Source of the DNA: DAINBT01 sp036732785
Lineage (GTDB): Bacteria; Planctomycetota; Phycisphaerae; Sedimentisphaerales; SM23-30
NCBI GenBank assembly: GCA_964537505.1
Contig: CAZICK010000040.1
Location: 1 to 33,233, forward strand
Direction of reading: 5' to 3'
DNA: 33,233 nucleotides
Shown: in pieces, positions 1 through 7,788 of the stretch
Numbering within the stretch: position 1 is the stretch's first letter
Layout: each line of letters begins with the position of its first letter
Position numbers and translations under genes: made by a program
The notes under the pieces: generated by a model
Databases searched by the model: none
Seen by the model: the letters and a program-made list of their open reading frames with translations, nothing else
Told to the model about the DNA's origin: nothing

Positions 1-53
1 GAAATTTTCAACACTCAGCATCGCTGCCTGAGCAAACTTTTGACGCAGGCGTC

Positions 54-1853
54 ATGTGTGCATCAAATAAAACACGGCGTGATTTTTTGAAATCGGTGGG
101 TATTGGGACGGCGTCGCTGGTTTTTACCGGCAGCGAGATGGGAAGGCCGGTCTGGGCCGGGGGGAAAACCACAAAACGACCCAATGTCGTTTTGGTTATG
201 ACCGACGATCAGGGGTACGGCGATTTGGCGTGCCTTGGGAATCCGATGCTGAGGACGCCTCACATCGACAAGCTGTATGCCCATTCGATACGGCTGACGG
301 ATTTTCATGTTGGTACGACCTGTTCGCCGACGCGGGCCAGTCTGCTGACCGGTCGATACTGCAACGCTACGGGTGTGTGGCATACGGTGATGGGTCGGTC
401 GCTGCTGCGTGAAGACGAAGTGACCATGGCCGATGTTTTCAAGGCGGGTGGGTATCGAACAGCCGTGTTCGGCAAATGGCATTTGGGTGACAACTATCCG
501 TGCCGTCCGCAGGATCGTGGTTTCGACGAAACGATAGTCCACGGCGGCGGAGCTGTCGGCAATACGCAGGACTATTTCGGTAATGACTACTTTGACGATA
601 CGTACGTCCATAATGGCAAGCGAGAAAAATACGAAGGTTATTGCACCGATGTCTGGTTCGATAACGCGATGCGTTTCATTAAGGAATGCTCAGAACAGGA
701 GAAGCCATTTTTTTGCTATCTGCCAACCAACGCGGCGCACGGTCCGTACAATGTGGCGGAGCATTACGCAAAGCTATACCGGTCGAATCCGGATGTGCCG
801 AATCCAAACTTCTATGGGATGATTACCAATATCGACGACAACATGGGCCGACTAATGCGATTCCTTAAAGAAAGCCACCTGGACGATAATACCATACTGA
901 TTTTTATGACAGACAACGGCTCGGCGGTCAGTATCCATGACGGCAAAGGTTTCAACGCTGGGATGCGCGGCAAAAAAGGTAGTCCGTATGAAGGTGGACA
1001 TCGGGTGCCGTGTTTTATCCATTGGCCGGGAGGTGATCTGACAGGGCCGGTGGATATCGGTACGCTCACGGGGCATATCGACCTTCTGCCGACCCTGATG
1101 GACCTGTGCGGGCTGAAAAGACTGCGTGGTCCTAAACTGCACGGCAGGTCACTTAGGCCACTGCTGTACGGTGAAAAACACGATCTGGAAGATCGAACAA
1201 TTGTCGTGGATACGCAACGAGTGGAAGACCTGATTAAATGGCACAACTGCTCAGTGATGAGGCGGCGCTGGCGGCTGGTCAGCACTGAAAACCGCATAGA
1301 ACTCTATGATCTTGAAAAAGACCCCGGTCAGAAAAAGGATATCGCCGGCGATCATCCCGATGTGGTCGAGCAGTTGCGCGGTGAATACGAGAAATACTGG
1401 CTGGAAACATCACAACGCGGCGGGGAGTATGTGCGAATTCAACTGGGCCATGATGCGGAAAATCCAGCGTGTCTTACAGGGCATGACTGGCATGACGCAA
1501 AAACAGGTTTTCCGGTATTCGCTCAGGGACAGGTCCGCCAGGCGATCCAGTCCAATGGTTTCTGGACGGTAGAAGTCAGTCGAGCGGGACGTTATGAATT
1601 TCAGTTGCGGCGGTGGCCTAAGGAGGTGGATCAGCCGATCAACGGCGCTATACCAAATGGCAAGGCAATTAACGCGGTTGAGGCAAAGCTCAAGATCGGC
1701 GATATCGAACAGACAGTGCCTGTCACCGCGGCCGAGAAGGCGGCAGTGTTCACGGTTGATCTCAAAGGAGGACCGGCGAAGCTACAGAGCTGGCTGATTG
1801 ACGAAGGCGGCGAAAGCCGCGGGGCCTATTACGTTTATGTCAAACGATTGTAA
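54..1853 (+). CDS. Tat-exported sulfatase (arylsulfatase family) with C-terminal extension
   Basis: A 599-residue S1-type sulfatase that should hydrolyse sulfate esters outside the cytoplasm. The N-terminus has a twin-arginine signal (TRRDFLK, residues 7-13) followed by a short hydrophobic stretch. Metal-binding Asp51-Asp52 follow the first strand (VVLVMTDDQGYGD). The formylglycine motif is C90-S-P-T-R, followed by the usual LLTGRY. The Cys type needs a maturase (FGE or anaerobic SME), and none is encoded here. A second metal-site motif, FMTDNGS, lies near residue 285. After the normal sulfatase C-terminal subdomain there are about 120 further residues (from about 475) with a beta-rich look (FWTVEVSRAGRYEFQLRRWP), possibly a carbohydrate-interacting module. 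It is the first of three consecutive sulfatases. The substrate cannot be read from the sequence. The ATG at 54 places the Tat motif correctly. Confidence 0.93.
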   Translation: MCASNKTRRDFLKSVGIGTASLVFTGSEMGRPVWAGGKTTKRPNVVLVMTDDQGYGDLACLGNPMLRTPHIDKLYAHSIRLTDFHVGTTCSPTRASLLTGRYCNATGVWHTVMGRSLLREDEVTMADVFKAGGYRTAVFGKWHLGDNYPCRPQDRGFDETIVHGGGAVGNTQDYFGNDYFDDTYVHNGKREKYEGYCTDVWFDNAMRFIKECSEQEKPFFCYLPTNAAHGPYNVAEHYAKLYRSNPDVPNPNFYGMITNIDDNMGRLMRFLKESHLDDNTILIFMTDNGSAVSIHDGKGFNAGMRGKKGSPYEGGHRVPCFIHWPGGDLTGPVDIGTLTGHIDLLPTLMDLCGLKRLRGPKLHGRSLRPLLYGEKHDLEDRTIVVDTQRVEDLIKWHNCSVMRRRWRLVSTENRIELYDLEKDPGQKKDIAGDHPDVVEQLRGEYEKYWLETSQRGGEYVRIQLGHDAENPACLTGHDWHDAKTGFPVFAQGQVRQAIQSNGFWTVEVSRAGRYEFQLRRWPKEVDQPINGAIPNGKAINAVEAKLKIGDIEQTVPVTAAEKAAVFTVDLKGGPAKLQSWLIDEGGESRGAYYVYVKRL

Positions 1854-1870
1854 AACGACATGATGACTGT

Positions 1871-1930
1871 TAAATAGAGGTAATGGCCGCAAGATAAAGG
1901 TGATTACTACAAGCTAAAGGTGATTAGATT
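1871..1930 (+). repeat. Three tandem 20-bp units carrying duplicated Shine-Dalgarno cores
   Basis: Units begin at 1871, 1891 and 1911. Units 2 and 3 share TAAAGGTGATTA exactly (1895-1906 and 1915-1926). Unit 1 is a degraded copy matching unit 2 at about 12 of 20 positions. The AAGGTGAT core of the last unit ends close to the ATG at 1931, so it is the probable ribosome site. The upstream copies duplicate it out of range. Confidence 0.7.
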
Positions 1931-3670
1931 ATGAGTACAACGATGAAAAATCGTCGTGATTTTCTCAAGATCGTAGGCGCCGGTACGGCAGGACTGGCTA
2001 TGGGTGGATGCGCAAATATCTCCCGCTGGCTGGGCGGTAAAGCGGTATCGCAAAGGCCCAATATCATTCTTATCATGTCTGACGATATGGGCTACTCGGA
2101 TATCGGCTGCTATGGCAGCGAAATCCATACGCCTAACCTGGATCAACTTGCCGAAAAGGGACTGCGCTTTACGCAGTTCTACAACACCGCCCGCTGCTGT
2201 CCGACGCGAGCTTGTCTGCTCACCGGGCTCTATCCCCATCAGGCCGGTATGGGCCACATGACCAACGATTATGGACTGCCTGGGTACACCGGCGGGATCA
2301 ATGGCCCGTGCGTCACCATTGCCGAGGCGCTCAAGACGGCGGGCTACGCCACCTACATGTCCGGCAAGTGGCACGTAACGCGTCACATCAAACCCAAGAG
2401 CGAAGCAGATAAGTACAACTGGCCCCTGCAGCGAGGCTTCGACCGCTTCTATGGTACCATCTTCGGCGCAGGCAGCTTCTACGATCCAGTGTCCCTAACA
2501 CGCGGCAACCAACCCATCAGTCCGGCTGCTGACCCGCAGTACCAGCCGGAAACCTTCTACTATACCGACGCCATTTCAGACCATGCGGTCCGCTTTGTGC
2601 GCGAGCACGATACACCTGAGCCGTTCTTTATATATGTCGCCTACACTGCCGCGCACTGGCCCATGCACGCGTTGCCGCAGGACATCGCCAAGTACAAGGG
2701 CAGATACGATGGCGGCTACAAGCCAATTCGCGAGGCGCGATTTGAACGAATGAAAAAAATGGGGCTGATCGATCCATCCTGGCAGCTCAGCGCCCAGGCC
2801 GGCCACTGGGATCAGACCGAGAATCAGGCCTGGGAAGCTCGCTGCATGGAGGTTTATGCCGCCATGGTTGATAGAATGGACCAAGGCATCGGCCGCATCG
2901 TAGAGGAGCTCAAAAAGACCGGGCAATTCGACAACACATTGATCCTCTTCCTGCAGGACAACGGCGGCTGTGCTGAGGGCTATGGCCGGCGTGCGAGCGA
3001 GTCCTCTACAGCGGATACGCCACTGACACCGATGGCACCGGAGGAGTTGCAGCAAGATATGATCCCCAAGAAAACACGCGATGGCCGACCCGTGCGCATG
3101 GGGCCCGAAGCCATGCCAGGACCGGCTGATACGTACATCTCCTATGGCAGGGCCTGGGCCAATGTCTCGAATACGCCGTTTCGTGAGTACAAGCACTGGG
3201 TTCACGAAGGCGGTATCGCCACACCGCTTATTGCCCACTGGCCCGGGGGGATTGTACGTCACGGCGAACTGGAATCGCAACCAGGCCATCTGATCGATAT
3301 CATGGCCACCTGCGTGGACGTGGCCGGTGCCAAGTATCCGACTACATACAAACAGAAAAAAATTATACATACGGAGGGAGTGAGCCTGGCGCCGACATTC
3401 GACGGCAGGTCGCTGCCTGACCGGGCGATATATTTTGAACATGAGGGCAATCGGGCCATGCGGATGGATAAATGGAAACTGGTTGCCAAAGGCCCCGAAG
3501 GCCCATGGGAACTGTATGACATGGCGGCGGACCGAACGGAGACCAATAACCTGGCTGAAAAGGAACCAGATTACGTAAACCGAATGGCAGCAATCTGGGA
3601 GAAATGGGCTAAACGGGCTAACGTGGTACCATGGCCCTGGGAGCCAAAACCAAAAAAGAAATCCGAGTAA
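1931..3670 (+). CDS. Tat-exported sulfatase (arylsulfatase A family), possible lipoprotein
   Basis: A 579-residue sulfatase. A twin-arginine signal (NRRDFLK, residues 7-13) is followed by a hydrophobic stretch ending in MGGC, which may be a Tat lipobox, although Met at -3 is atypical. The first metal motif is LIMSDDMGYSD. The formylglycine motif is C89-C-P-T-R (CxPxR), with a second Cys in the variable x position, then ACLLTGLYPHQAGMGHM. The second metal motif is FLQDNGG. The pattern FREYKHWVHEGGIATPLIAHWPGGI is typical of arylsulfatase A-like enzymes. The tail is Lys/Pro-rich. It lies 77 bp after the first sulfatase and probably shares its transcript. Its substrate is unknown; the family acts on sulfated glycans and small aryl or alkyl sulfates. 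Confidence 0.93.
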   Translation: MSTTMKNRRDFLKIVGAGTAGLAMGGCANISRWLGGKAVSQRPNIILIMSDDMGYSDIGCYGSEIHTPNLDQLAEKGLRFTQFYNTARCCPTRACLLTGLYPHQAGMGHMTNDYGLPGYTGGINGPCVTIAEALKTAGYATYMSGKWHVTRHIKPKSEADKYNWPLQRGFDRFYGTIFGAGSFYDPVSLTRGNQPISPAADPQYQPETFYYTDAISDHAVRFVREHDTPEPFFIYVAYTAAHWPMHALPQDIAKYKGRYDGGYKPIREARFERMKKMGLIDPSWQLSAQAGHWDQTENQAWEARCMEVYAAMVDRMDQGIGRIVEELKKTGQFDNTLILFLQDNGGCAEGYGRRASESSTADTPLTPMAPEELQQDMIPKKTRDGRPVRMGPEAMPGPADTYISYGRAWANVSNTPFREYKHWVHEGGIATPLIAHWPGGIVRHGELESQPGHLIDIMATCVDVAGAKYPTTYKQKKIIHTEGVSLAPTFDGRSLPDRAIYFEHEGNRAMRMDKWKLVAKGPEGPWELYDMAADRTETNNLAEKEPDYVNRMAAIWEKWAKRANVVPWPWEPKPKKKSE

Positions 3671-3752
3671 AACAAACAGATCGGCTACTTTATACCCAAT
3701 GGGTGATAATTCCCGGCACAAAAAAGTGCGAAAGTTAACAGGATGTATGCCC

Positions 3753-5237
3753 ATGGAAATGAACCGACGTGAATTTATTAAAAAAACAGCTTTGACAGCG
3801 GGGATGTGTACACTGCTGGGGAGGCGATTGGTCAGAGCTGCCGGCGAGTCTCAAAAGCTTAACGTTCTGTTCATAGCGGTTGACGATCTGCGGCCGGAAC
3901 TGGGGTGTTTCGGTACAACTTATGCCCAGACCCCCAATATTGACAAGTTGGCGGCAACCGGTGTGAGGTTTACGAATCACTTCGCGCAGGTGCCAACCTG
4001 CGGCGCGTCCCGCTACGCTTTACTAACGGGTCGCAGCCCGGCCAATTCCGGAGTGACTTCAGGCAACGAGGTGCTCTACCAGGGGAATTCCGCCCTTAGC
4101 CGTCAACTTCTCAAAAAGGCGCAGTCTATACCTGAACTGTTTCGCGGGAACGGCTATCATACAGTCTGCATCGGCAAAATATCACATACGCCGGATGGTC
4201 GCGTATTCAGCTATAACGGCAAAGGCACAGGACAGCCGGAAGTTCCATACGCGTGGGATGAACTGGCTACGCCGTATGGAAAATGGAAGCGAGGATGGGG
4301 TACATTCTTTGCTTACGAAGGAGGCAAACACAGGGAAGATGGCAAAGGGAACAAAGACCTCATGGAATTTAAGGCCCAAAAGGATGAAGACCTGCCTGAC
4401 GGCCTGTTGGCAAAGGCTGCCGTTGACAAACTGAAAGAACTCAAGGGTAAAGGCAAACCCTTTTTCATGGGAGTGGGCTTTTATAAACCGCATCTGCCTT
4501 TCGTCGGCACACAAGAGGATTGGCAGGCCATAAGCCGGGTGGACGTTCCCATCGCGGCGCACCAACAAAAACCAGACTCCCCCTACTGGCACTCCAGTGG
4601 AGAGTTCTACAGATATGACGTCCCATTTCAAAAAGAAACGCCGCTGGCTCAAGAAAATCAGCTAAAGGCCAAACGGGCCTACTTAGCCTGCGTCCGGTAC
4701 GCTGATCGACAGATTGGCAAAGTGCTCAAGGCTCTCGACGACCTGGGACTGGCCGAGAAAACAATTGTGGTGTTGTGGGGCGATCACGGCTGGCATCTGG
4801 GCGACTCCCAGATATGGGGAAAGCACACGCCTTTTGAGAGAGCTGTTCGCTCACCGCTGTTGATTCGTGCCCCTGGAATGAAATCGGCCGGCAGAGAGTG
4901 TGACGCACTCGTTGAAACGCTCGACATCTATCCGACCCTGATAAGTCTATGTTCCCTAACCCAGCAAGAAACTGAGTACCCACTAGACGGCAATAGTCTC
5001 CGGCCACTGCTCGACAATCCAGATGGTGACATTCGCGGGGGGGCGTTGAGTTATTGGAATTCGGCTGTAAGCATTCGCACAAAAACACATCGATTGATTG
5101 TCGGCAAAACAAAGAATGATCGTGCGAATGTCGAACTATACGATATAGTAAAGAGTCCCGATCCGATCAACAATATCGCAAATGATGAACCGGAATTGGT
5201 AAAACATTTGCTCGGGTACGTTCGCAAGAAGGAATAA
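3753..5237 (+). CDS. Tat-exported sulfatase (iduronate-2-sulfatase-like)
   Basis: About 494 residues from the chosen start. The open frame extends up to 3699, but AGGA at 3740-3743 sits 9 bases before the ATG at 3753. That start also gives a normal Tat signal (MNRREFIKKTALTAG). The metal motif is LFIAVDDLRPELGCFG, as in iduronate-2-sulfatase-like enzymes. The formylglycine motif is C83-G-A-S-R (CxAxR), then YALLTGRSPANSG. Later family marks are GKPFFMGVGFYKPHLPF and VLWGDHGWHLGD, with metal and substrate-binding Asp-His. It differs in subfamily from the two upstream sulfatases, which suggests the operon attacks several sulfate positions on one polymer. It is the last gene before a long non-coding gap. 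Confidence 0.92.
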   Translation: MEMNRREFIKKTALTAGMCTLLGRRLVRAAGESQKLNVLFIAVDDLRPELGCFGTTYAQTPNIDKLAATGVRFTNHFAQVPTCGASRYALLTGRSPANSGVTSGNEVLYQGNSALSRQLLKKAQSIPELFRGNGYHTVCIGKISHTPDGRVFSYNGKGTGQPEVPYAWDELATPYGKWKRGWGTFFAYEGGKHREDGKGNKDLMEFKAQKDEDLPDGLLAKAAVDKLKELKGKGKPFFMGVGFYKPHLPFVGTQEDWQAISRVDVPIAAHQQKPDSPYWHSSGEFYRYDVPFQKETPLAQENQLKAKRAYLACVRYADRQIGKVLKALDDLGLAEKTIVVLWGDHGWHLGDSQIWGKHTPFERAVRSPLLIRAPGMKSAGRECDALVETLDIYPTLISLCSLTQQETEYPLDGNSLRPLLDNPDGDIRGGALSYWNSAVSIRTKTHRLIVGKTKNDRANVELYDIVKSPDPINNIANDEPELVKHLLGYVRKKE

Positions 5238-5261
5238 CCGCGCAAGGAGATATGCCAGTCC

Positions 5262-5306
5262 GTTGGTGTCAGCATTGACATAAACCACAGATGGACACCG
5301 ATTTTT
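5262..5306 (+). terminator. Possible intrinsic terminator of the sulfatase operon
   Basis: GTTGGTGTC (5262-5270) can pair with GACACCGAT (5294-5302), with two G-U pairs and a 23-base loop. The arm's last T runs into four more T (5303-5306). It lies 25 bases after the stop of the third sulfatase. The large loop makes it a weak call. Confidence 0.35.
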
Positions 5307-5315
5307 CGTCATAAT

Positions 5316-5331
5316 TGTTACGACCGTAACA
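5316..5331. promoter_or_regulatory. Inverted repeat, possible operator
   Basis: TGTTACG-AC-CGTAACA is a perfect 7-bp dyad with a 2-base spacer. It is centred about 110 bp upstream of the promoter of the candidate small RNA. The short spacer suits a dimeric regulator better than an RNA hairpin. No regulator gene is adjacent. Confidence 0.4.
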
Positions 5332-5424
5332 TTTGCTACGATTGGGAGATATGTTCTTTTTGATATATTTATATTAAAAAATGTCAATATAAGAGAAGAT
5401 TGTGCAATATGATAGGAAAGTATA

Positions 5425-5454
5425 TTGACTTACATAGCCGAAAAATATTATGAT
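5425..5454 (+). promoter_or_regulatory. Sigma-70-type promoter for the candidate small RNA
   Basis: TTGACT (5425-5430), an 18-base spacer and TATGAT (5449-5454) form a near-consensus promoter inside a very AT-rich tract, predicting a start near 5461. No protein start with a ribosome site follows at a sensible distance. The -10 region also lies in a small dyad (TATTAT-G-ATAATA, 5446-5458). Confidence 0.55.
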
Positions 5455-5460
5455 AATATA

Positions 5461-5534
5461 TGAAGCGTTTTATCTCCTTTCGCGGCGCTTCTACCGACGG
5501 TCGCGTCTTCCCCATACGACCGTCGGTCTTTTTT
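5461..5534 (+). ncRNA. Candidate small regulatory RNA with two hairpins
   Basis: This is a predicted transcript of about 74 nt. Hairpin 1 pairs GAAGCG (5462-5467) with CGCTTC (5486-5491) around an 18-base loop containing CTCCTTT, the complement of a Shine-Dalgarno AAAGGAG. Hairpin 2 pairs ACCGACGGTCG (5493-5503) with CGACCGTCGGT (5517-5527) around a 13-base loop containing TCTTCCCC, then runs into C and six T. A strong promoter lies at the right distance upstream. C/U-rich loops that can contact ribosome sites are a known small-RNA design, for example in staphylococcal and alphaproteobacterial RNAs. No homology to a named RNA family is claimed. Confidence 0.5.
5493..5534 (+). terminator. Intrinsic terminator with perfect 11-bp stem
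   Basis: A perfect 11-bp GC-rich stem (5493-5503 with 5517-5527) is followed by CTTTTTT (5528-5534). It is the strongest terminator in the window. It could end the candidate small RNA or act as a late terminator for read-through from the sulfatases. Confidence 0.8.
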
Positions 5535-5690
5535 ATGCGTCCAATTGTACTGACCGGTCGGTATTGTTGGCAATTTTTTGCCTTCCTGTATCCATTCTTT
5601 GGCTAATTGCGTCTGTTTTTTTGTCATTTATCTTAGTTTGCACTCCTGACGAATAGATTCTTAATAATTTACATAAGTGCTTACATGAAA

Positions 5691-6242
5691 TCAGGTTGCG
5701 TGCCTTGGCGATTCGTGTTCCAGCAGTCGCTTCTTCAACCGGATTCCTCCCTGGGCCGAAAAACCGCCCAACCTTCCGTCAGTTCCGATAACCCGGTGGC
5801 AGGGGATTATCAGTGGCACACGGTTGGCGGCCATTATGTTACCGACGGCCCGTGCAGCGTTTGCATTGCCCACGAGCCGGGCGAGCCGGCCGTAAGAAAG
5901 GGTTTGGCCCGGTTTGATTCGACTGCAACATCGCAAAACAGCCTGCCCAAACTCGCCGGCCCATGACAGATCAACCCGGCAATCAAAGTGAAAAGACCGG
6001 CCAGCAAAGTAGGCAACTATTTGCTGGTGCAGGTCTTGCAGCAGATCTTCCTCCAGCCGGGCAGTGGGACACCAGCGTTTGATGGCCTTGTCGGCAACCG
6101 ACCGGCTGGAAACCGGCAACAATAACCGTGTAACCACCGAGCCACAGCAGGCAAAAGCTACCAAGCCCCAAGCGGTCTCAACGAGCCGGTAACGATATTG
6201 GGGTACCGGCTGAGGTAGCGATCTCACAAAGCTAATCGGCAT
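5691..6242 (-). CDS. ogt: Methylated-DNA--protein-cysteine S-methyltransferase
   Basis: A 183-residue suicide DNA-repair protein that takes O6-alkyl groups from guanine onto its own cysteine. The active site is PCHRVIG with Cys148. The arginine-finger and helix-turn-helix stretch NANAARAVGNIMAANRVPL (126-144) lies just before it, and the closing family segment LGGFSAQGG lies just after. The N-terminal part (residues 1-95) is a poorly conserved ribonuclease-like domain, as usual. All catalytic features are intact. There is no good ribosome site at the only available ATG. The start lies about 12 bp from the edge of the 176-bp palindrome, so expression may depend on that element or have been altered by its arrival. 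Confidence 0.9.
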   Translation of the reverse strand: MPISFVRSLPQPVPQYRYRLVETAWGLVAFACCGSVVTRLLLPVSSRSVADKAIKRWCPTARLEEDLLQDLHQQIVAYFAGRSFHFDCRVDLSWAGEFGQAVLRCCSRIKPGQTLSYGRLARLVGNANAARAVGNIMAANRVPLIIPCHRVIGTDGRLGGFSAQGGIRLKKRLLEHESPRHAT

Positions 6243-6253
6243 AAGAATTCTTT

Positions 6254-6429
6254 GGGAACCTCTAAAAATTCATTTTTACTACGAACGGCTGCAATTTCCG
6301 TCAGCATCGTTATCGGCCAAAAATCGTCCTCAACGTAGTTGAAACTACGCCTGCGGCGATTTTTGACCTCTGCCTCGCTGACGAAAATTTCGCTCGTTCT
6401 CGTGACAAAAGCAATTTTTAGAGGCTCCC
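6254..6429. repeat. 176-bp foldback (palindromic) element, MITE-like
   Basis: The whole segment is one imperfect palindrome without net insertion or deletion. The left end GGGAACCTCTAAAAATT (6254-6270) matches the reverse complement of the right end, GGGAGCCTCTAAAAATT (6413-6429). The arms match again at CCGTCAGC versus TCGTCAGC, at CAAAAATCG and at CGTAGTT, down to the centre at 6341.5. TTT lies immediately outside both ends and may be a 3-bp target duplication. It contains no gene. It lies between the convergently oriented-out start of ogt and the end of the kinase gene. It resembles a miniature inverted-repeat element or a REP/BIME-like foldback. Only one copy lies in this window. Confidence 0.8.
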
Positions 6430-6433
6430 TTTG

Positions 6434-7672
6434 TTATAGCCAGTCAAAAACCTTGACGCCGGGGACTACTTTGCAGACATGGACAGCGAATTTGTCGGTG
6501 TACATCGGGTAACTGCGAGGATAGGCGGTTTTGACCGCTCGCTGGAGGGCATCGACGCTGTCGGGTGGTACCAGGGCGCCGGCGGCGCCTTTATCACCGC
6601 CGCCCAACATTCGTTCGCCCAGCACACCGGGCACCGTTCGGGCAATGTCACAGGCGGTTTCAAGCTCAGGGCCGGAAATTTGATAGTCGTCGCGCAAGCC
6701 GATGCCGTCCTGACGGAAAATGCGGCCGACCGTTTCAACATTGCCGATCTTCCAGGCGTCAAGCATCTGATAAAACCTTTGCTGAGCATGATAAATATAA
6801 TTGGCCCGGGCGCATAAATCGGGGTGCCGGCTTTGGAACTTGCTTATGATCTGATCGTAAAGGTCCTGGTCCTTAATGTCGGCCAGCGATGATATGTCAT
6901 AGTCCGCTTTTTGCAGCAGTGCAACGAGCTTTTCGCATTCGGCTCTTCTGATTTTATAAGTGGATTTTTCCAGGCCTGGCCGGATTGTACCGGTATCCAT
7001 TACAACGATGCGGAGGTCCGCTCCTGAGCCAAGGGGGATGTAACTGATGGTTTTGGTTTTTGGGTCGTAATAGGTACCCATGCCTTCCCTGGCGAATAAT
7101 ATCATTATCTGATCGAGCTGGCCGCAGGGCGAACCGATGTAAACGTTCTCGACGGCCTGAGCTATATCGACGATTTCGAACTGATCGTCGATCTGGATGT
7201 TGTTGGCTTCCAGTAGTGACAAGATCAGATTCAAACTCAAAGAAGCTGAACGTGACATGCCGCCGCCTGGGATGTTGCCATAGATAATCACGTCGATGCC
7301 CCTGGATAATTTATAGCCTCGCTGAGCCAGGATGTAGTCCACGCCATAAGGGAACCTGGCCCATGTATCGGCGATGACAGGTGATTGTGGCGGTGGTGGC
7401 GAGCCGATTTGGAAATCGATCACGCCGTCGTCAGGGAAATTGCCACTGAATAGTCTTATCCGATCGGTACCATTGGGCTTGTAAGCGAGCCAAATGAACC
7501 GGTCGGTACCGACTCCAAACAACTCAGTGCCATTGTAATCGCCGTGCTCAACGCTAAGGCAAAATCGGGAAGATGTTCTTCTGACCTTACCGCCGGCTAC
7601 ATCCAGGTTGGTCTGCCCGGCGAGCTGTGATATTTTCTCAAAGGCCGTTTTGTCTTCTGTTGTGAGTGTCAT
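6434..7672 (-). CDS. Galactokinase-like GHMP sugar kinase
   Basis: A 412-residue GHMP-superfamily kinase, near the usual galactokinase length, predicted to phosphorylate a sugar with ATP in the cytoplasm. The galactokinase signature is present as VEHGDYNG (41-48), where E42, H43, D45 and Y46 align with the classical EHTDYNGG. The glycine-rich phosphate loop is IPGGGMSRSAS (134-144), with Arg141 where GLSSSA is usual. The catalytic Asp motif is GSPCGQLDQIM, with D187. The third GHMP motif is changed to MLGGGDKGAAGAL (355-367) from the usual GGGFGGC. These substitutions suggest a related sugar rather than plain galactose. GAGG gives a ribosome site 7 bases before the ATG. No Leloir-pathway neighbours are visible. 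Confidence 0.8.
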   Translation of the reverse strand: MTLTTEDKTAFEKISQLAGQTNLDVAGGKVRRTSSRFCLSVEHGDYNGTELFGVGTDRFIWLAYKPNGTDRIRLFSGNFPDDGVIDFQIGSPPPPQSPVIADTWARFPYGVDYILAQRGYKLSRGIDVIIYGNIPGGGMSRSASLSLNLILSLLEANNIQIDDQFEIVDIAQAVENVYIGSPCGQLDQIMILFAREGMGTYYDPKTKTISYIPLGSGADLRIVVMDTGTIRPGLEKSTYKIRRAECEKLVALLQKADYDISSLADIKDQDLYDQIISKFQSRHPDLCARANYIYHAQQRFYQMLDAWKIGNVETVGRIFRQDGIGLRDDYQISGPELETACDIARTVPGVLGERMLGGGDKGAAGALVPPDSVDALQRAVKTAYPRSYPMYTDKFAVHVCKVVPGVKVFDWL

Positions 7673-7788
7673 TTTTTGCCTCGCTTTATTGTTTTGATAT
7701 TGGCGTCAGAAGTCTATATTCACGCCTAAAAACATTGTTCAGGCACCAAAATCAATGATTCACAACCCTTTTGACGCTGGTGTCTGTT

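Noticed and set aside
2576..3754. A 392-codon open frame antisense to the second sulfatase
   Set aside because: It mirrors the codon pattern of a clear sulfatase gene, has no recognisable domain and lacks a ribosome site. GC-rich third positions commonly keep the opposite strand open.
5450..5656. A 68-codon plus-strand frame after the sulfatases
   Set aside because: It starts inside the promoter of the candidate small RNA and runs through a strong terminator, with no ribosome site and no domain.
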